The translations under genes and the position numbers were made by a program. A stretch of DNA of 64,000 nucleotides from Achromobacter marplatensis (GTDB lineage: Bacteria; Pseudomonadota; Gammaproteobacteria; Burkholderiales; Burkholderiaceae_B): positions 434,001 through 498,000 of the forward strand of contig NZ_NJIG01000003.1 in NCBI RefSeq assembly GCF_002209535.1, in the 5' to 3' direction. Of the stretch, positions 47,294-57,539 are shown in pieces. Each line of letters starts with the position of its first letter. Position 1 is the stretch's first letter. The notes beneath the pieces are model-generated. The model was not told the origin of the DNA. It searched no databases and saw only the letters and a program-made list of their open reading frames with translations.

Positions 47294-48413
47294 GCTGCCG
47301 ATCGTCCTTGCCCTGGCCGCCGCCCAGGCGCTGCTTGCCCCCCCCGCCTTTGCCGATTGCGGCCCGGCCGTTACCGATTTTTCCGAGCCCTCCACACTGC
47401 CCGCCGTGCCGGTGTCCGTCGACCTGGCGAACGACCGCGTGCTGCTCGGCAAACACGGGGAACGCGTGCCGACGAACCGCAAACTTGCCTGGACCAACGA
47501 GCGCGGCGACCCGGATCCGCACACCTGGACGGACAAGGTCGATTGGTCGGCCTACCGGACCCGGGAAACGCCGGGCACGGTCGCCCCGACCCGGCTTTAC
47601 TTCAGCCCGGACGGCAGGCTGTGCCGCGTGGAACGGTATGGCAAGATCCGCGGCAGGACGGTGCTGGAAGGCGGGTATGTCCTGGCCTACGACACGGCGG
47701 GTGCGCTGGCGGCCTACACCGAATACGACCTGTCGGGCTCGTCCGATGCGCAGCCCTATGCCGCAACCCGGCGCGCGTGCCTGCAACGCGATGCGCGGGG
47801 CGTCCTGAGCACCTTCATCGATGACGGCTGCGGCGACGCCAAAGGCCCCGGCGCCAGCCGGCATTACGTGCGCGACGCCTCGGGCCGCTTGTTGCGCGTG
47901 ATCGACACGTTATCGCCGGGCCAGCCTTTGGCCGTCCAGATCCTGGACGCGCAGGGCAAGCCGGCGCAGCGCTACGTACGCCAGTACTCCGCGTTTGTCG
48001 CACCGAACGACAGCCAGGGGCCTTACGCCTATCCGGAACCCGCCGCGCGCCCGGACCGCCTGTATCCGCGCCTGCGCGAACACCTGGCCGCATTCCCAGG
48101 TGAAATTCCCGGTGTGGAATGGCGCATCGTGCGTATCGCCGACGAGGTGCCGATGGACGGCGACGACCAGTCGTCCTGGGACCCCGCCGTGCAGACCGTG
48201 CTGGCCAAGGGCGAAACCGACGCACAAGGCGCGGCGCACGTCACGCCGCAGGCCCAGGAGCAGATCTGGCAGGCCATGCAAAAACACCCTGGCCGCGTCC
48301 TTTTCTATTTCGACCCGATGGGGCGCGTCGCGCTGGTGCCCGCCATGACGCCCGCGCAATGGAATGCCTGCGGCGATCCGGCCAACCTTGCGCCGGACGC
48401 CTGCACGCAATGA
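47286..48413 (+). CDS. Exported protein with YD-like segments, unknown function
   Basis: A 375-residue secreted or periplasmic protein. The signal peptide (MRKLPIVLALAAAQALLAPP) is followed by a mature chain beginning near DCGPAV. Repeated tyrosine/aspartate/glycine turns (LYFSPDGRLCRVERYG, YVRDASGRLLRVIDTL, LDAQGKPAQRYVRQYS) resemble the YD-repeat style of beta-rich surface proteins. Six or more cysteines suggest disulfides. It overlaps the preceding gene by 8 bases and is convergent with the MFS gene 3 bases away, so no independent terminator fits between them. Confidence 0.65.
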   Translation: MRKLPIVLALAAAQALLAPPAFADCGPAVTDFSEPSTLPAVPVSVDLANDRVLLGKHGERVPTNRKLAWTNERGDPDPHTWTDKVDWSAYRTRETPGTVAPTRLYFSPDGRLCRVERYGKIRGRTVLEGGYVLAYDTAGALAAYTEYDLSGSSDAQPYAATRRACLQRDARGVLSTFIDDGCGDAKGPGASRHYVRDASGRLLRVIDTLSPGQPLAVQILDAQGKPAQRYVRQYSAFVAPNDSQGPYAYPEPAARPDRLYPRLREHLAAFPGEIPGVEWRIVRIADEVPMDGDDQSSWDPAVQTVLAKGETDAQGAAHVTPQAQEQIWQAMQKHPGRVLFYFDPMGRVALVPAMTPAQWNACGDPANLAPDACTQ

Positions 48414-48416
48414 CGG

Positions 48417-49868
48417 TCAGCGCTTGCCTGGCCGGGTGTCCACCGCCAGGCACAGCAACGCCGTCACCAAGGCCAGCGCCACGTGCGCCACATACAGCGG
48501 CGAGAAGGCGGCGTGGCTGACCGCGCCATGGCCCAGCATCAGCACCGTGATCGCCACACCCATCACCCCGCCGATCTGCCGCGTCGCCTGATTGACGGCG
48601 CTGCCCACAGCATAGTGCTGCGCGGGTAGCTTGCTGACGGCCGCGCCCGACAAGGACGGCAACACCATGCCGACGCCGATCCCGCTGAGCAGCAGGCCCG
48701 GCAGCCATTGCGTCAGATACGCGGGCTGCTCGCCCGGCACCAGCAGGAACCACAATCCGCTGGCCGCGTAGATCAAGGAGCCGCCCACCAGGAACGGACG
48801 GTGGCCCATCCGCGCGGCCAGGCGCCCGGTCAGGATCGCCGTCGGCATGACCAGCAGCGGCCCCGGCGTCACGGCCAGGCCGGCGCGCGGCAGGCTGTAA
48901 TGCCAAACGCCCGTCATGTAGAAAAAGAACGCGAAGAACATCATCGCGAACGCAATGCCGAAGCTCAGCGTGGCCAGGTTCACATAGCGATAGGTGCGAT
49001 GCTTGAACAGCGACAGATCCACCAGCGGGTGCGGCGTGGCACGCGCCCAGGCCACGAATGCCCCCAGCGACACGACACCCACGGCGGCCACCACGCCCAA
49101 CTCCAGTCGGCTCCAGGACGGCGATTCCGACTGCACGATCGCCAGCGCCAACGCGCCCACGGCCACCATCAGCAACGCCATGCCGACGCCGTCCACGCGG
49201 CGGCGCGCATCAGCCTTCACGGATTCCTTCAGCAAACCTGCGCCGTACCAAAGCGACAAGGCGCCCAACGGCAGGTTGATGTAGAAGGCCCAGGGCCAGC
49301 CCGCCATGTCCACGACGAACGCCCCCAGGCTGGGGCCGACCGCCGCAGCCAAGCCGCCCACGGCGCCCCACAGGCTGACCGCCACGGCGCGCTGGGAGGC
49401 CGGAAAGGCGGCAAGCACGATCGACAACGACGCCGGCGTCAGCAGCGCCGCGCCCACGGCCTGCAGCACCCGGGCGGCGATCAGCCACCCCACGCTGCCT
49501 GCCAGGCCGCACGCGGCCGAGGCGGCCAGGAACAGCACCACCCCGACCATGAACATGCGCTTGCGGCCATGCGTATCGGCCAGGCCGCCGGAAGGGATCA
49601 GCATGGCGGCGAACACGACCGTGTAGGCGTTGAGCACCCACGACATGTCCGCGGCCGATGCCTCGGGAAAGCCGGCGCGCAAGGCGCCGAACGCCGCGTA
49701 CAGCATGGTGCTATCCAGCGACACGAGGAACACGGCGATGCTGGCAACCCAGAAGATCGGCCACGGAGAGGCCGCGGCGGGCGCGATGGCGGGGTCGTTC
49801 GCGGAGTCGGGTTCGTTTGCAGAGATGGCCGGCGGAGATGCCGGCGCGGAGCGGGCGGTAGCGTGCAT
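48417..49868 (-). CDS. MFS drug/solute exporter, DHA2 (EmrB/QacA) family
   Basis: A 483-residue inner-membrane transporter with about fourteen hydrophobic segments. The DHA2 motif regions LDSTMLYAAFGALRAGFPEA (helix 1) and LADTHGRKRMFMVG (motif A) are present, and motif C lies in LLTPASLSIVLAAFPASQRA. A proline-rich cytoplasmic N-terminus precedes helix 1. It follows the SDR gene by 7 bases and is probably repressed by the TetR protein encoded upstream. The exported compound is unknown. Confidence 0.92.
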   Translation of the reverse strand: MHATARSAPASPPAISANEPDSANDPAIAPAAASPWPIFWVASIAVFLVSLDSTMLYAAFGALRAGFPEASAADMSWVLNAYTVVFAAMLIPSGGLADTHGRKRMFMVGVVLFLAASAACGLAGSVGWLIAARVLQAVGAALLTPASLSIVLAAFPASQRAVAVSLWGAVGGLAAAVGPSLGAFVVDMAGWPWAFYINLPLGALSLWYGAGLLKESVKADARRRVDGVGMALLMVAVGALALAIVQSESPSWSRLELGVVAAVGVVSLGAFVAWARATPHPLVDLSLFKHRTYRYVNLATLSFGIAFAMMFFAFFFYMTGVWHYSLPRAGLAVTPGPLLVMPTAILTGRLAARMGHRPFLVGGSLIYAASGLWFLLVPGEQPAYLTQWLPGLLLSGIGVGMVLPSLSGAAVSKLPAQHYAVGSAVNQATRQIGGVMGVAITVLMLGHGAVSHAAFSPLYVAHVALALVTALLCLAVDTRPGKR

Positions 49869-49875
49869 GATGGAT

Positions 49876-50580
49876 TTATCCCAGCGCCTTCAGATACACC
49901 GCCGGTTCGGCGGACAGACCCTGCTTGACTTGACGGGTCCGGTCGTCGGCCAGCACTTCTTCAGCGCCCGCCTCCAGCCCGTCGAACGCCTGGCTGACGA
50001 TGGATTCCGGCGTGGACTTGGGGCCGTCGATGCCCTTGGTCAGATCCGTATCGACAAAGCCCATGTGCAGGCCCAGCACCTGCGTCTTCTGCGCCCGCAA
50101 GTCGTTACGCAGCCCGTTGGTCATGGCCCATGCGGCCGACTTGCTCATGGCGTAGACGCCCAGCAGCGGGCCGTTGATCCAGCTGGCGATCGACAGCACA
50201 TTCAGCAGCGCCCCGCCGCCATTGGCGGCAAGCACCGGCGCGAACGCCTGCGCCACACGCAACGAGCCGAAGAGGTTGGTGTCCAGATGACGCTGCGCGG
50301 ATTCAATGCTGCCCTCCGCCATGAATCCGCCGATGGCTGCGATGCCGGCGTTGTTGATGACGAGCGTCACGTCCGACGCATGCGCCGCGGCGGCCGCCAC
50401 GTCTTGCGGATTCGTCACGTCCAGCTTGATCGCTTCGACGCCCGCCAAGGTGACGGTCGACGGATCGCGTGCACCGGCATAGACCTTGCGCGCACCGCGG
50501 GCCAGCGCCTCGCGGGCAAAGGCCAACCCTAAACCGCGGTTGGCGCCGGTAATCAAAACCACTGCATTCTTGAGATCCAT
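49876..50580 (-). CDS. Short-chain dehydrogenase/reductase
   Basis: A 234-residue classical SDR with the cofactor motif TGANRGLGLAFA, the NNAG motif (LVINNAGIAA), and the catalytic Tyr/Lys in VYAMSKSAAW. Length and motifs are complete. It is the first gene of an SDR-MFS pair under a palindromic operator at 50624-50647, which suggests that a compound sensed by the TetR protein is modified by the SDR and exported by the MFS. Confidence 0.93.
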   Translation of the reverse strand: MDLKNAVVLITGANRGLGLAFAREALARGARKVYAGARDPSTVTLAGVEAIKLDVTNPQDVAAAAAHASDVTLVINNAGIAAIGGFMAEGSIESAQRHLDTNLFGSLRVAQAFAPVLAANGGGALLNVLSIASWINGPLLGVYAMSKSAAWAMTNGLRNDLRAQKTQVLGLHMGFVDTDLTKGIDGPKSTPESIVSQAFDGLEAGAEEVLADDRTRQVKQGLSAEPAVYLKALG

Positions 50581-50623
50581 GATGGGATGTCCTTGGGGGG
50601 TAGATAGAGCAACTGGTGTTGGC

Positions 50624-50647
50624 TAAATATGATGATCATCATATTTA
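50624..50647. promoter_or_regulatory. TetR operator before the SDR-MFS operon
   Basis: A perfect 24-bp palindrome centred between 50635 and 50636, with the core AATATGATGATCATCATATT. The same 20-bp core recurs at 51309-51328 before the tetR gene itself. It lies 44 bases upstream of the SDR start. Two identical palindromes at the two promoters point to one autoregulated TetR repressor. Confidence 0.88.
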
Positions 50648-50655
50648 CGGCCGGT

Positions 50656-50679
50656 AAAAAGACCGCGCAATGCGGCCTT
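50656..50679 (-). terminator. Terminator after the tetR gene
   Basis: On the minus strand GGCCGC and GCGGTC pair (one G-T pair) around a 5-base loop and are followed by five T. It lies between the tetR stop and the SDR operator, separating the two transcripts. Confidence 0.7.
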
Positions 50680-50694
50680 GGGATGCGGTTCGGG

Positions 50695-51303
50695 TCAGGC
50701 AGACGGGGCGTTGGCCTCGCGGTCGTATTGGTCCAGGATGGCGTGGCGGGCAGAAGCCAGCACCGCGCGCCCTTCGGGGTTGTCGCCCAGCGCCCGGGCC
50801 AGCTGCAACGCGCCCACGAGCGTACTGGTCACCGCGGCGGCGGCATGCTTGCCTGCTGTTGCCGGCAGCGCCTGCCGCACGGCTTCCATCAAGCGTTGCA
50901 CACGCAAGGCCGAGGCTTCACGCACTTCGGACGACTGGCGCGGGATCTCGGAAGCCAGTGCCGACACCGGGCAGCCCCCTTCACAACCTTTCAGATGCGC
51001 CTCGCCCAGATACGCTTCAACCCAGGCGCGCAAGGGGCTTGCCCCGTCGGCCCGGCGTTGCTCCATGCTCTTGGACATGCGCGCCGCGCCATCGCGACCG
51101 GCGCGTTCCATCGCGGCGGCCAGCAAGGCATCCCGCGACGGGAAATGCGCGTAAAAGCCGCCGTGGGTCAGCCCAGCCTCTTTCATGACGTCGGCCACGC
51201 CGACGCCCGCATAGCCCTCGCGACGAATCGCGCGCGCCGCGGCGTCGACGATGCGTTCGTGAGAAAGCGCTTTACGGGAGGACGGGCCAGGCATGGTCGG
51301 CAA
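50695..51303 (-). CDS. TetR-family transcriptional repressor
   Basis: A 202-residue TetR regulator. The N-terminal DNA-binding domain reads RIVDAAARAIRREGYAGVGV followed by DVMKEAGLTHGGFYAHFPSR, with the characteristic recognition helix. The C-terminal ligand domain has a cysteine in EGCPVSALASEI, reminiscent of the AcrR/NemR-like group. A matching operator lies 6 bases upstream of its start and another before the SDR-MFS genes, so it should repress both units. Confidence 0.93.
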   Translation of the reverse strand: MPTMPGPSSRKALSHERIVDAAARAIRREGYAGVGVADVMKEAGLTHGGFYAHFPSRDALLAAAMERAGRDGAARMSKSMEQRRADGASPLRAWVEAYLGEAHLKGCEGGCPVSALASEIPRQSSEVREASALRVQRLMEAVRQALPATAGKHAAAAVTSTLVGALQLARALGDNPEGRAVLASARHAILDQYDREANAPSA

Positions 51304-51308
51304 TCCGA

Positions 51309-51328
51309 AATATGATGATCATCATATT
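51309..51328. promoter_or_regulatory. TetR operator before tetR (autoregulation)
   Basis: AATATGATGATCATCATATT, a perfect 20-bp palindrome identical to the core of the operator at 50624-50647. It lies directly upstream of the tetR start, where binding would block transcription or initiation. Confidence 0.88.
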
Positions 51329-51336
51329 AATCCCGC

Positions 51337-51367
51337 AAAAAGACCCCGTGCAAGAAAAATACGGGGT
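51337..51367 (-). terminator. Terminator after yaeQ
   Basis: On the minus strand ACCCCGT and ACGGGGT pair around an 11-base loop, followed by CTTTTT. It ends the yaeQ transcript just before the tetR operator. Confidence 0.75.
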
Positions 51368-51399
51368 GAATTTGTAACGCGGCGATGCAGGCACGGCGC

Positions 51400-51936
51400 C
51401 TAGCGCCAGGCCTCCGGCTCGACACTGACTTCGCCCTTGTCGGCCGAAAAGTACACGATGCCGTCCGATATGTTGGCGTTGAGCTGCATCGTGCGCTCGG
51501 CCAGCTTGGCGAGCGCGCGGGTCTGGTCCGACGGCAGGTTGATGACCTTCAAGTTACGGGTGCGCTCGAGCTTGTTGCGCACGCCGTCCCACCAGATCTT
51601 GCTGGCCGACCCGCCATAGCAGTACACGATGACTTCATCGGCGCGGCCACAGGCGCGCAAGATGCGGCGTTCTTCGGGCTGACCCACTTCGATCCACAGC
51701 TTGACCGCGCCGGTCAGGTCCTTGACCCACAAGTCGGGCTCGTCGGTGTCGCTCAGGCCCTTGGTGAACGCCAGTTCTTCCTGCGCATGCAGGGCATAGG
51801 CGACCAGGCGAACCATCAGGCGCTCGTCGGTTTCCGAAGGATGGCGGGCGACCGTCAGCGAATGGCTGCCGTAGTAGTGGCGGTCCGTATCGGCGACGTT
51901 GAGTTCGGCCTTGTAGATGGTGGCGCGCAGGGCCAT
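51400..51936 (-). CDS. yaeQ: YaeQ family protein
   Basis: A 178-residue cytoplasmic protein of the YaeQ family, whose fold resembles PD-(D/E)XK nucleases though its role is unclear. Family blocks are present: MALRATIYKAELNVADTDRH, ALHAQEELAFTKGLSDTDEP, and the nuclease-like DLWVKDLTGAVKLWIEVGQP. The ATG at 51936 is the family start; an upstream frame extension is unconserved. It stands alone with its own terminator. Confidence 0.93.
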   Translation of the reverse strand: MALRATIYKAELNVADTDRHYYGSHSLTVARHPSETDERLMVRLVAYALHAQEELAFTKGLSDTDEPDLWVKDLTGAVKLWIEVGQPEERRILRACGRADEVIVYCYGGSASKIWWDGVRNKLERTRNLKVINLPSDQTRALAKLAERTMQLNANISDGIVYFSADKGEVSVEPEAWR

Positions 51937-52079
51937 GGTGAAAAATCCGTTGAAATCGTGCAGATTGCGTGAAGGCCGCCATGATAACGCTTGGCGACGG
52001 TGGTGGTGCTTTGGGGGGATCCTCGGGGCCTCATTGGAGCTGCGGTTCTTGGTGGCCGCCGGTAAGGACTTCGTAGGTC

Positions 52080-52390
52080 GCTTGTCGGCGTGGGTGGCAT
52101 GGGCACTCGCGCCCACGATTGCGGTCCGGCGCGCAGGCGCCGGACTGCCCCGTCGTCATCGTCGTCCGCCTGCGGCTCCCTTCCGATTCCCTCGGGCGCA
52201 TCGAGGTTGCTCGCGCCCATGCCACCCACGCCGACAAGCTGGATCCGTCCGGGCCTGATGCGCTGCTGGAGCCGTGGTCGGTGTCGAGGCTTGCGGGGCC
52301 CGCCGATTGCGGCCGCCCGGGCGGCCGTAATCGGCATACGCATCGTGCGTCGTCGGCAAGGTGGACGCTTCGCGAATGCGGGGGCTGGAT
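52080..52390 (+). repeat. Structured dispersed repeat, copy 1
   Basis: A perfect 25-bp inverted repeat (52080-52104 and 52215-52239) encloses a core with a 9-bp hairpin (GTCCGGCGC / GCGCCGGAC at 52124-52145). About 60 bases later a 34-base near-perfect palindrome (52302-52335) includes GGCCGCCCGGGCGGCC, followed by GCTTCGCGAAT at 52367. The same order of elements recurs in inverted orientation at 53331-53674. No coding potential is evident. The flanking gaps 51937-52079 and 52391-52582 show nothing else. Confidence 0.8.
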
Positions 52391-52582
52391 TGCTAGGGGT
52401 GCCGCCATCGGGGGGGTGGTAGAGATGGCCGGCGCGCGGCACGCGGCGGCTTGCGCATGGGGACTTTGCGCGCGCGCCGCCCATCCGGCGTCGGAGCTAA
52501 ATGGCGGGTGGCAGCGTTACACTTCTCGTAGGATTTGCCCGCATCGACATCCCCTTTTCCTCTGCGCCCTCGTCTTCCGACC

Positions 52583-53245
52583 ATGACCGCCACCGCCGCT
52601 CTACTCGCCTTCACGCTGGCCGCCGCTATCCTCACAATTACCCCGGGTCTCGATACGGCGCTTGTCTTGCGCACCGCCGCCGTCGAAGGCGGACGCCGGG
52701 CGCTGATGGCGGGGCTGGGTATTTGTGCGGGATGCCTGCTTTGGGGCGCCATCGCGGCATTCGGCCTGGGTTCCCTGCTGGCCGTCTCCGCACTGGCGTA
52801 TGACACGCTGCGCATCTGCGCCGCCGCCTACCTCTTCTACCTGGGCGCCAAGCTTCTCTGGCGCACCCTGCCTGGCCGCCCGGCCACGCAGGTGGCGGCA
52901 AACGAAAGTGCCGCCCCCGCATCCGCCTTGTCATCCGCCTCGACCAGCGCCACGGGCTGGTTCCTGCGTGGCTGCCTGACCAATGCCTTGAATCCGAAGG
53001 TCGGCATCTTCTACATCACGTTCCTGCCGCAGTTCATCCCCGCGGGCGCGGACGTGCTGACCTTCAGCCTGTTGCTGGCCGCAATCCACGCCGTCCTGGG
53101 CGTACTCTGGTTCACCTTGCTGGTCGCCGCCACCCGCCCCTTGGCAAGATGGCTATCCCGCCCCGCCGTGATGCGCGGCCTGGACCGCATAACGGGCGCG
53201 GTGTTCATTGCGTTCGGATTGAAGCTGGCGCTGGAGAAGCGCTAG
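52583..53245 (+). CDS. LysE/RhtB-family amino-acid exporter
   Basis: A 220-residue inner-membrane exporter with about six hydrophobic segments. The family N-terminus LLAFTLAAAILTITPGLDTA and ALMAGLGICAGCLLWGAIA are present, as is the AAYLFYLGAKLLWRT helix and GCLTNALNPKVGIFYITFLP, all hallmarks of RhtB/LysE proteins. The ATG at 52583 starts directly at the first helix; a GTG-type or ATG extension is less likely. It lies between two inverted copies of a structured repeat and has no same-strand partner gene. The substrate is unknown. Confidence 0.9.
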   Translation: MTATAALLAFTLAAAILTITPGLDTALVLRTAAVEGGRRALMAGLGICAGCLLWGAIAAFGLGSLLAVSALAYDTLRICAAAYLFYLGAKLLWRTLPGRPATQVAANESAAPASALSSASTSATGWFLRGCLTNALNPKVGIFYITFLPQFIPAGADVLTFSLLLAAIHAVLGVLWFTLLVAATRPLARWLSRPAVMRGLDRITGAVFIAFGLKLALEKR

Positions 53246-53330
53246 AGCGAAAGAGGAAGATTGCGCGCGCTTGACGAGTCACCAGTAAACACGGCCCTGC
53301 CGCGCTCCACTCATCCTAAAAGTACGATCA

Positions 53331-53674
53331 TCCAGCGCACCGCCGTATTCGCGAAGCGCCATCGCCCCGACGCAGGACTCTCGAATGCCAAAAAAGGCCG
53401 CCCGCGCGGCCGTCTTTGGCGACCCCGCAAGCCCTTCCAACTCACCTCGTCCGAGGCAAAAACGCCAAGCACACCGCCCGTCCCGCAGGCCGGCACCGGC
53501 AACTGACGGAGCATCTGGCGGCTGGGCGGGGCTGAGCGCGGGGAGTCGAGGCGCCCGAGGGAATCTGAAGGAACCGCCAAAGGCGGTGACGAAGATGACG
53601 ACGGGGCAGTCCGGAGCGAAGGCTCCGGACCGCAATCGTTGACCCGCGATCAGCCCCGCCCAGCCGCCAGATGC
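53331..53674 (-). repeat. Structured dispersed repeat, copy 2
   Basis: Read on the minus strand this is a diverged copy of 52080-52390. A perfect 25-bp inverted repeat (53511-53535 and 53650-53674) encloses a core with the same hairpin in altered form (GTCCGGAGC / GCTCCGGAC at 53609-53630). Further along lies a GGCCGC/GCGGCC hairpin with outer arms GCCAAA/TTTGGC, then GCTTCGCGAAT at 53346-53356. Arms differ from copy 1 but remain paired. It begins 25 bases after the gsiA stop. Confidence 0.8.
53390..53411 (-). terminator. Terminator within repeat copy 2, downstream of gsiA
   Basis: On the minus strand GGCCGC and GCGGCC pair around GCGG and are followed by six T. It is the first good intrinsic terminator after the gsi operon, about 290 bases past the gsiA stop, and is part of the dispersed repeat. 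Confidence 0.65.
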
Positions 53675-53698
53675 GTCTCAAGAACAACCGATCAAGCC

Positions 53699-55576
<1,878 letters not shown>

Positions 55577-55581
55577 AGTGA

Positions 55582-56460
55582 TTACTTTTCCTGACGCGGA
55601 TCGAGCGCGTCGCGCAGCCCGTCGCCCAGCAGATTGAAGCCCAGCACCACCAGGAAAATGGCCGATCCGGGGAAGATCGACATCCAGGGCGCCTGGGTCA
55701 TGAAGTTCTTGGCCGTGTTCAGCATCGAGCCCCACGACGGCGTCGGCGGCTGCAGCCCCAGGCCCAGGAAGGACAGACTGGCCTCGGCGATGATGGCCGT
55801 GGCGATGGTGATCGTGGCCTGCACGATCAGCGGCGGCATGACGTTGGGGAACACGTGCCGGCCGATGATGCGCAAGTCGGATGCGCCCAGCGCGCGGGCG
55901 CTTTGCACATAGTCTTCGTTTTTCACCGCCAGCACCTGCCCACGCGTCAAGCGCACGAACTTGGGCGCCGCCGACACGCCGATGGCGATCATGGCGTTGG
56001 TCAGGCTGGGCCCCAGGAAGGCGGCCAGCGCGATGGCCAGGATCAGGAACGGAATGGCCAACAGCGCCTCGGTGGCGCGCGAGATGAAACTATCGGTCCA
56101 GCCGCCGAAGTAACCGGCCGCCAGCCCGAACGGCACGCCCACGACCAGCGCGATAAGCACGGACACCAGGCCCGCCATCAGGGAGGCGCGGGCGCCATAG
56201 ACCATGCGGCTGAAAATATCGCGGCCCAGTTCGTCCGTGCCCAGCCAATAGGACGCCGACGGCGCCTTGCGGATGGTGGTGAAACTGGTCTGCAGGGGGT
56301 CGTGATTGGCGATGAACGGCGCCAGGACGGCCAGCAGGACGAAGAACGCCACGATGCCCAGACCCAGCATCGCAATGTGGTTGCGTTTGAATTTGCCCCA
56401 GGCGCGGTTGCGGCTGCGGGGCGGCGTGACGGCTGCGGCCGTTGCAGGAAGTGCGCTCAT
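55582..56460 (-). CDS. gsiD: Peptide/glutathione ABC permease (GsiD/DppC-like)
   Basis: A 292-residue permease with an N-terminal cytoplasmic segment ([20 protein letters not shown]), five to six helices, and the inner-membrane-component motif [20 protein letters not shown]. The [20 protein letters not shown] segment is a DppC/OppC signature. The ATG at 56460 overlaps the previous permease stop by 4 bases. Confidence 0.94.
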   Translation of the reverse strand: MSALPATAAAVTPPRSRNRAWGKFKRNHIAMLGLGIVAFFVLLAVLAPFIANHDPLQTSFTTIRKAPSASYWLGTDELGRDIFSRMVYGARASLMAGLVSVLIALVVGVPFGLAAGYFGGWTDSFISRATEALLAIPFLILAIALAAFLGPSLTNAMIAIGVSAAPKFVRLTRGQVLAVKNEDYVQSARALGASDLRIIGRHVFPNVMPPLIVQATITIATAIIAEASLSFLGLGLQPPTPSWGSMLNTAKNFMTQAPWMSIFPGSAIFLVVLGFNLLGDGLRDALDPRQEK

Positions 56461-57401
56461 GAGTGCCTCAGGCGGGGGTTGACCAGGATGTACAGAATGT
56501 CGGCCAGCAGGTTCATCAGGATAAAGCCCACCGCCACGCAGAGCACCACGCCCTGCACCACCGCGTAGTCGCGCGTGAACACCGCGTCCACCACCAGCTT
56601 GCCGAAACCGGGAATCGTGAAGACCTGCTCGGTCAGCACGGCGCCGGCCAGCAATTCGCCGAACAGCAAGGTCACCAGCGTGACGATCGGCATCAGCGCA
56701 TTGCGCAAGGCGTGGCGCAGCACCACGCGGCGCGGCGACACGCCCTTGGCGCGCGCGGTGCGCACGTAGTCGGCGGACAGCGCCTCCAGCATGGAAGAAC
56801 GCGTGTGCCGCATCAGGTAGGCCGCGATCGCCGTGGAGAGCACCAGCGAGGGCATCAGCATCGTCTTGATCGACAGCCAGAAATCTTCCGCCGGCGACAC
56901 GTAGCCCGAGGCCGGCAGCAGCTTCCACTGCACCGACACCACCATGATCAGGATGATCCCCAGCCAGAAGTTGGGGATCGACATGCCGGATAGCGCCGCG
57001 ATGTTGGCCCCCATTTCGATGGGCTTGCCTTTGCGCACCGCTGCGATGATCCCCATCGGGATGCCGATCAGCAGCGCAAAGAACATCGCCATCGCAGCCA
57101 GTTGCAGGGTGACGGGCAGCTTTTGCGCGATCAGCGTCGTGACGGGCACGTCGGTGCGGAGCGACTTGCCCAGATCGCCTTGCAGCACCTGGCCGGCCCA
57201 GGCCGCGTATTGCACGGGTAAGGGATCGTTCAGGCGGTATTTGTCGCGCAGGTAGTCCAGGACAGCCGGGTCGCGCTCTTCGCCGGCCAGTGTCAGCACC
57301 GGATCGCCAGGCAGGATTTTTTGCAGCATGAAGACGATCATCGACACCAGTATCAGTGTCGGTATCGCGACGACCACGCGGCGCAAGATGAGTTTAAGCA
57401 T
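56457..57401 (-). CDS. gsiC: Peptide/glutathione ABC permease (GsiC/DppB-like)
   Basis: A 314-residue permease of the DppB/OppB class: ILRRVVVAIPTLILVSMIVF at the N-terminus, LPGDPVLTLAG, YAAWAGQVLQGDLGKSLRTD, and the conserved RTARAKGVSPRRVVLRHALR near the ABC-contact loop. It follows the binding-protein gene by 138 bases containing a stable hairpin. Confidence 0.94.
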   Translation of the reverse strand: MLKLILRRVVVAIPTLILVSMIVFMLQKILPGDPVLTLAGEERDPAVLDYLRDKYRLNDPLPVQYAAWAGQVLQGDLGKSLRTDVPVTTLIAQKLPVTLQLAAMAMFFALLIGIPMGIIAAVRKGKPIEMGANIAALSGMSIPNFWLGIILIMVVSVQWKLLPASGYVSPAEDFWLSIKTMLMPSLVLSTAIAAYLMRHTRSSMLEALSADYVRTARAKGVSPRRVVLRHALRNALMPIVTLVTLLFGELLAGAVLTEQVFTIPGFGKLVVDAVFTRDYAVVQGVVLCVAVGFILMNLLADILYILVNPRLRHS

Positions 57402-57504
57402 GTGGGAAAAACCGTAGAACAGGAACGGCGGACGGCGTCAGGCCAACATCACCTGGCGCGCGGCCGCCGCAAAGAACCGTTGGACGCGTCGCCGCCTCCA
57501 ACGT

Positions 57505-57532
57505 GCGCGGCGCCCCCGGGAGGACGCCGCGC
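57505..57532 (-). other. Intercistronic stem-loop between gsiB and gsiC
   Basis: GCGCGGCG and CGCCGCGC form a perfect 8-bp stem around a 12-base loop just after the binding-protein stop. Without a T-run it likely protects the gsiB message or attenuates read-through rather than ending transcription fully. Confidence 0.6.
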
Positions 57533-57539
57533 CTCGTCG

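Noticed and set aside
52119-52586. Plus-strand frame of 155 codons before the LysE-type gene
   Set aside because: It runs through the structured repeat, has no conserved domain or ribosome-binding site, and its composition follows the repeat rather than a protein.
53511-53674. Insertion sequence bounded by 25-bp inverted repeats
   Set aside because: The 164-bp interior cannot encode a transposase, no target duplication is visible, and the related copy has different terminal sequences, which is unlike an IS or a simple MITE.
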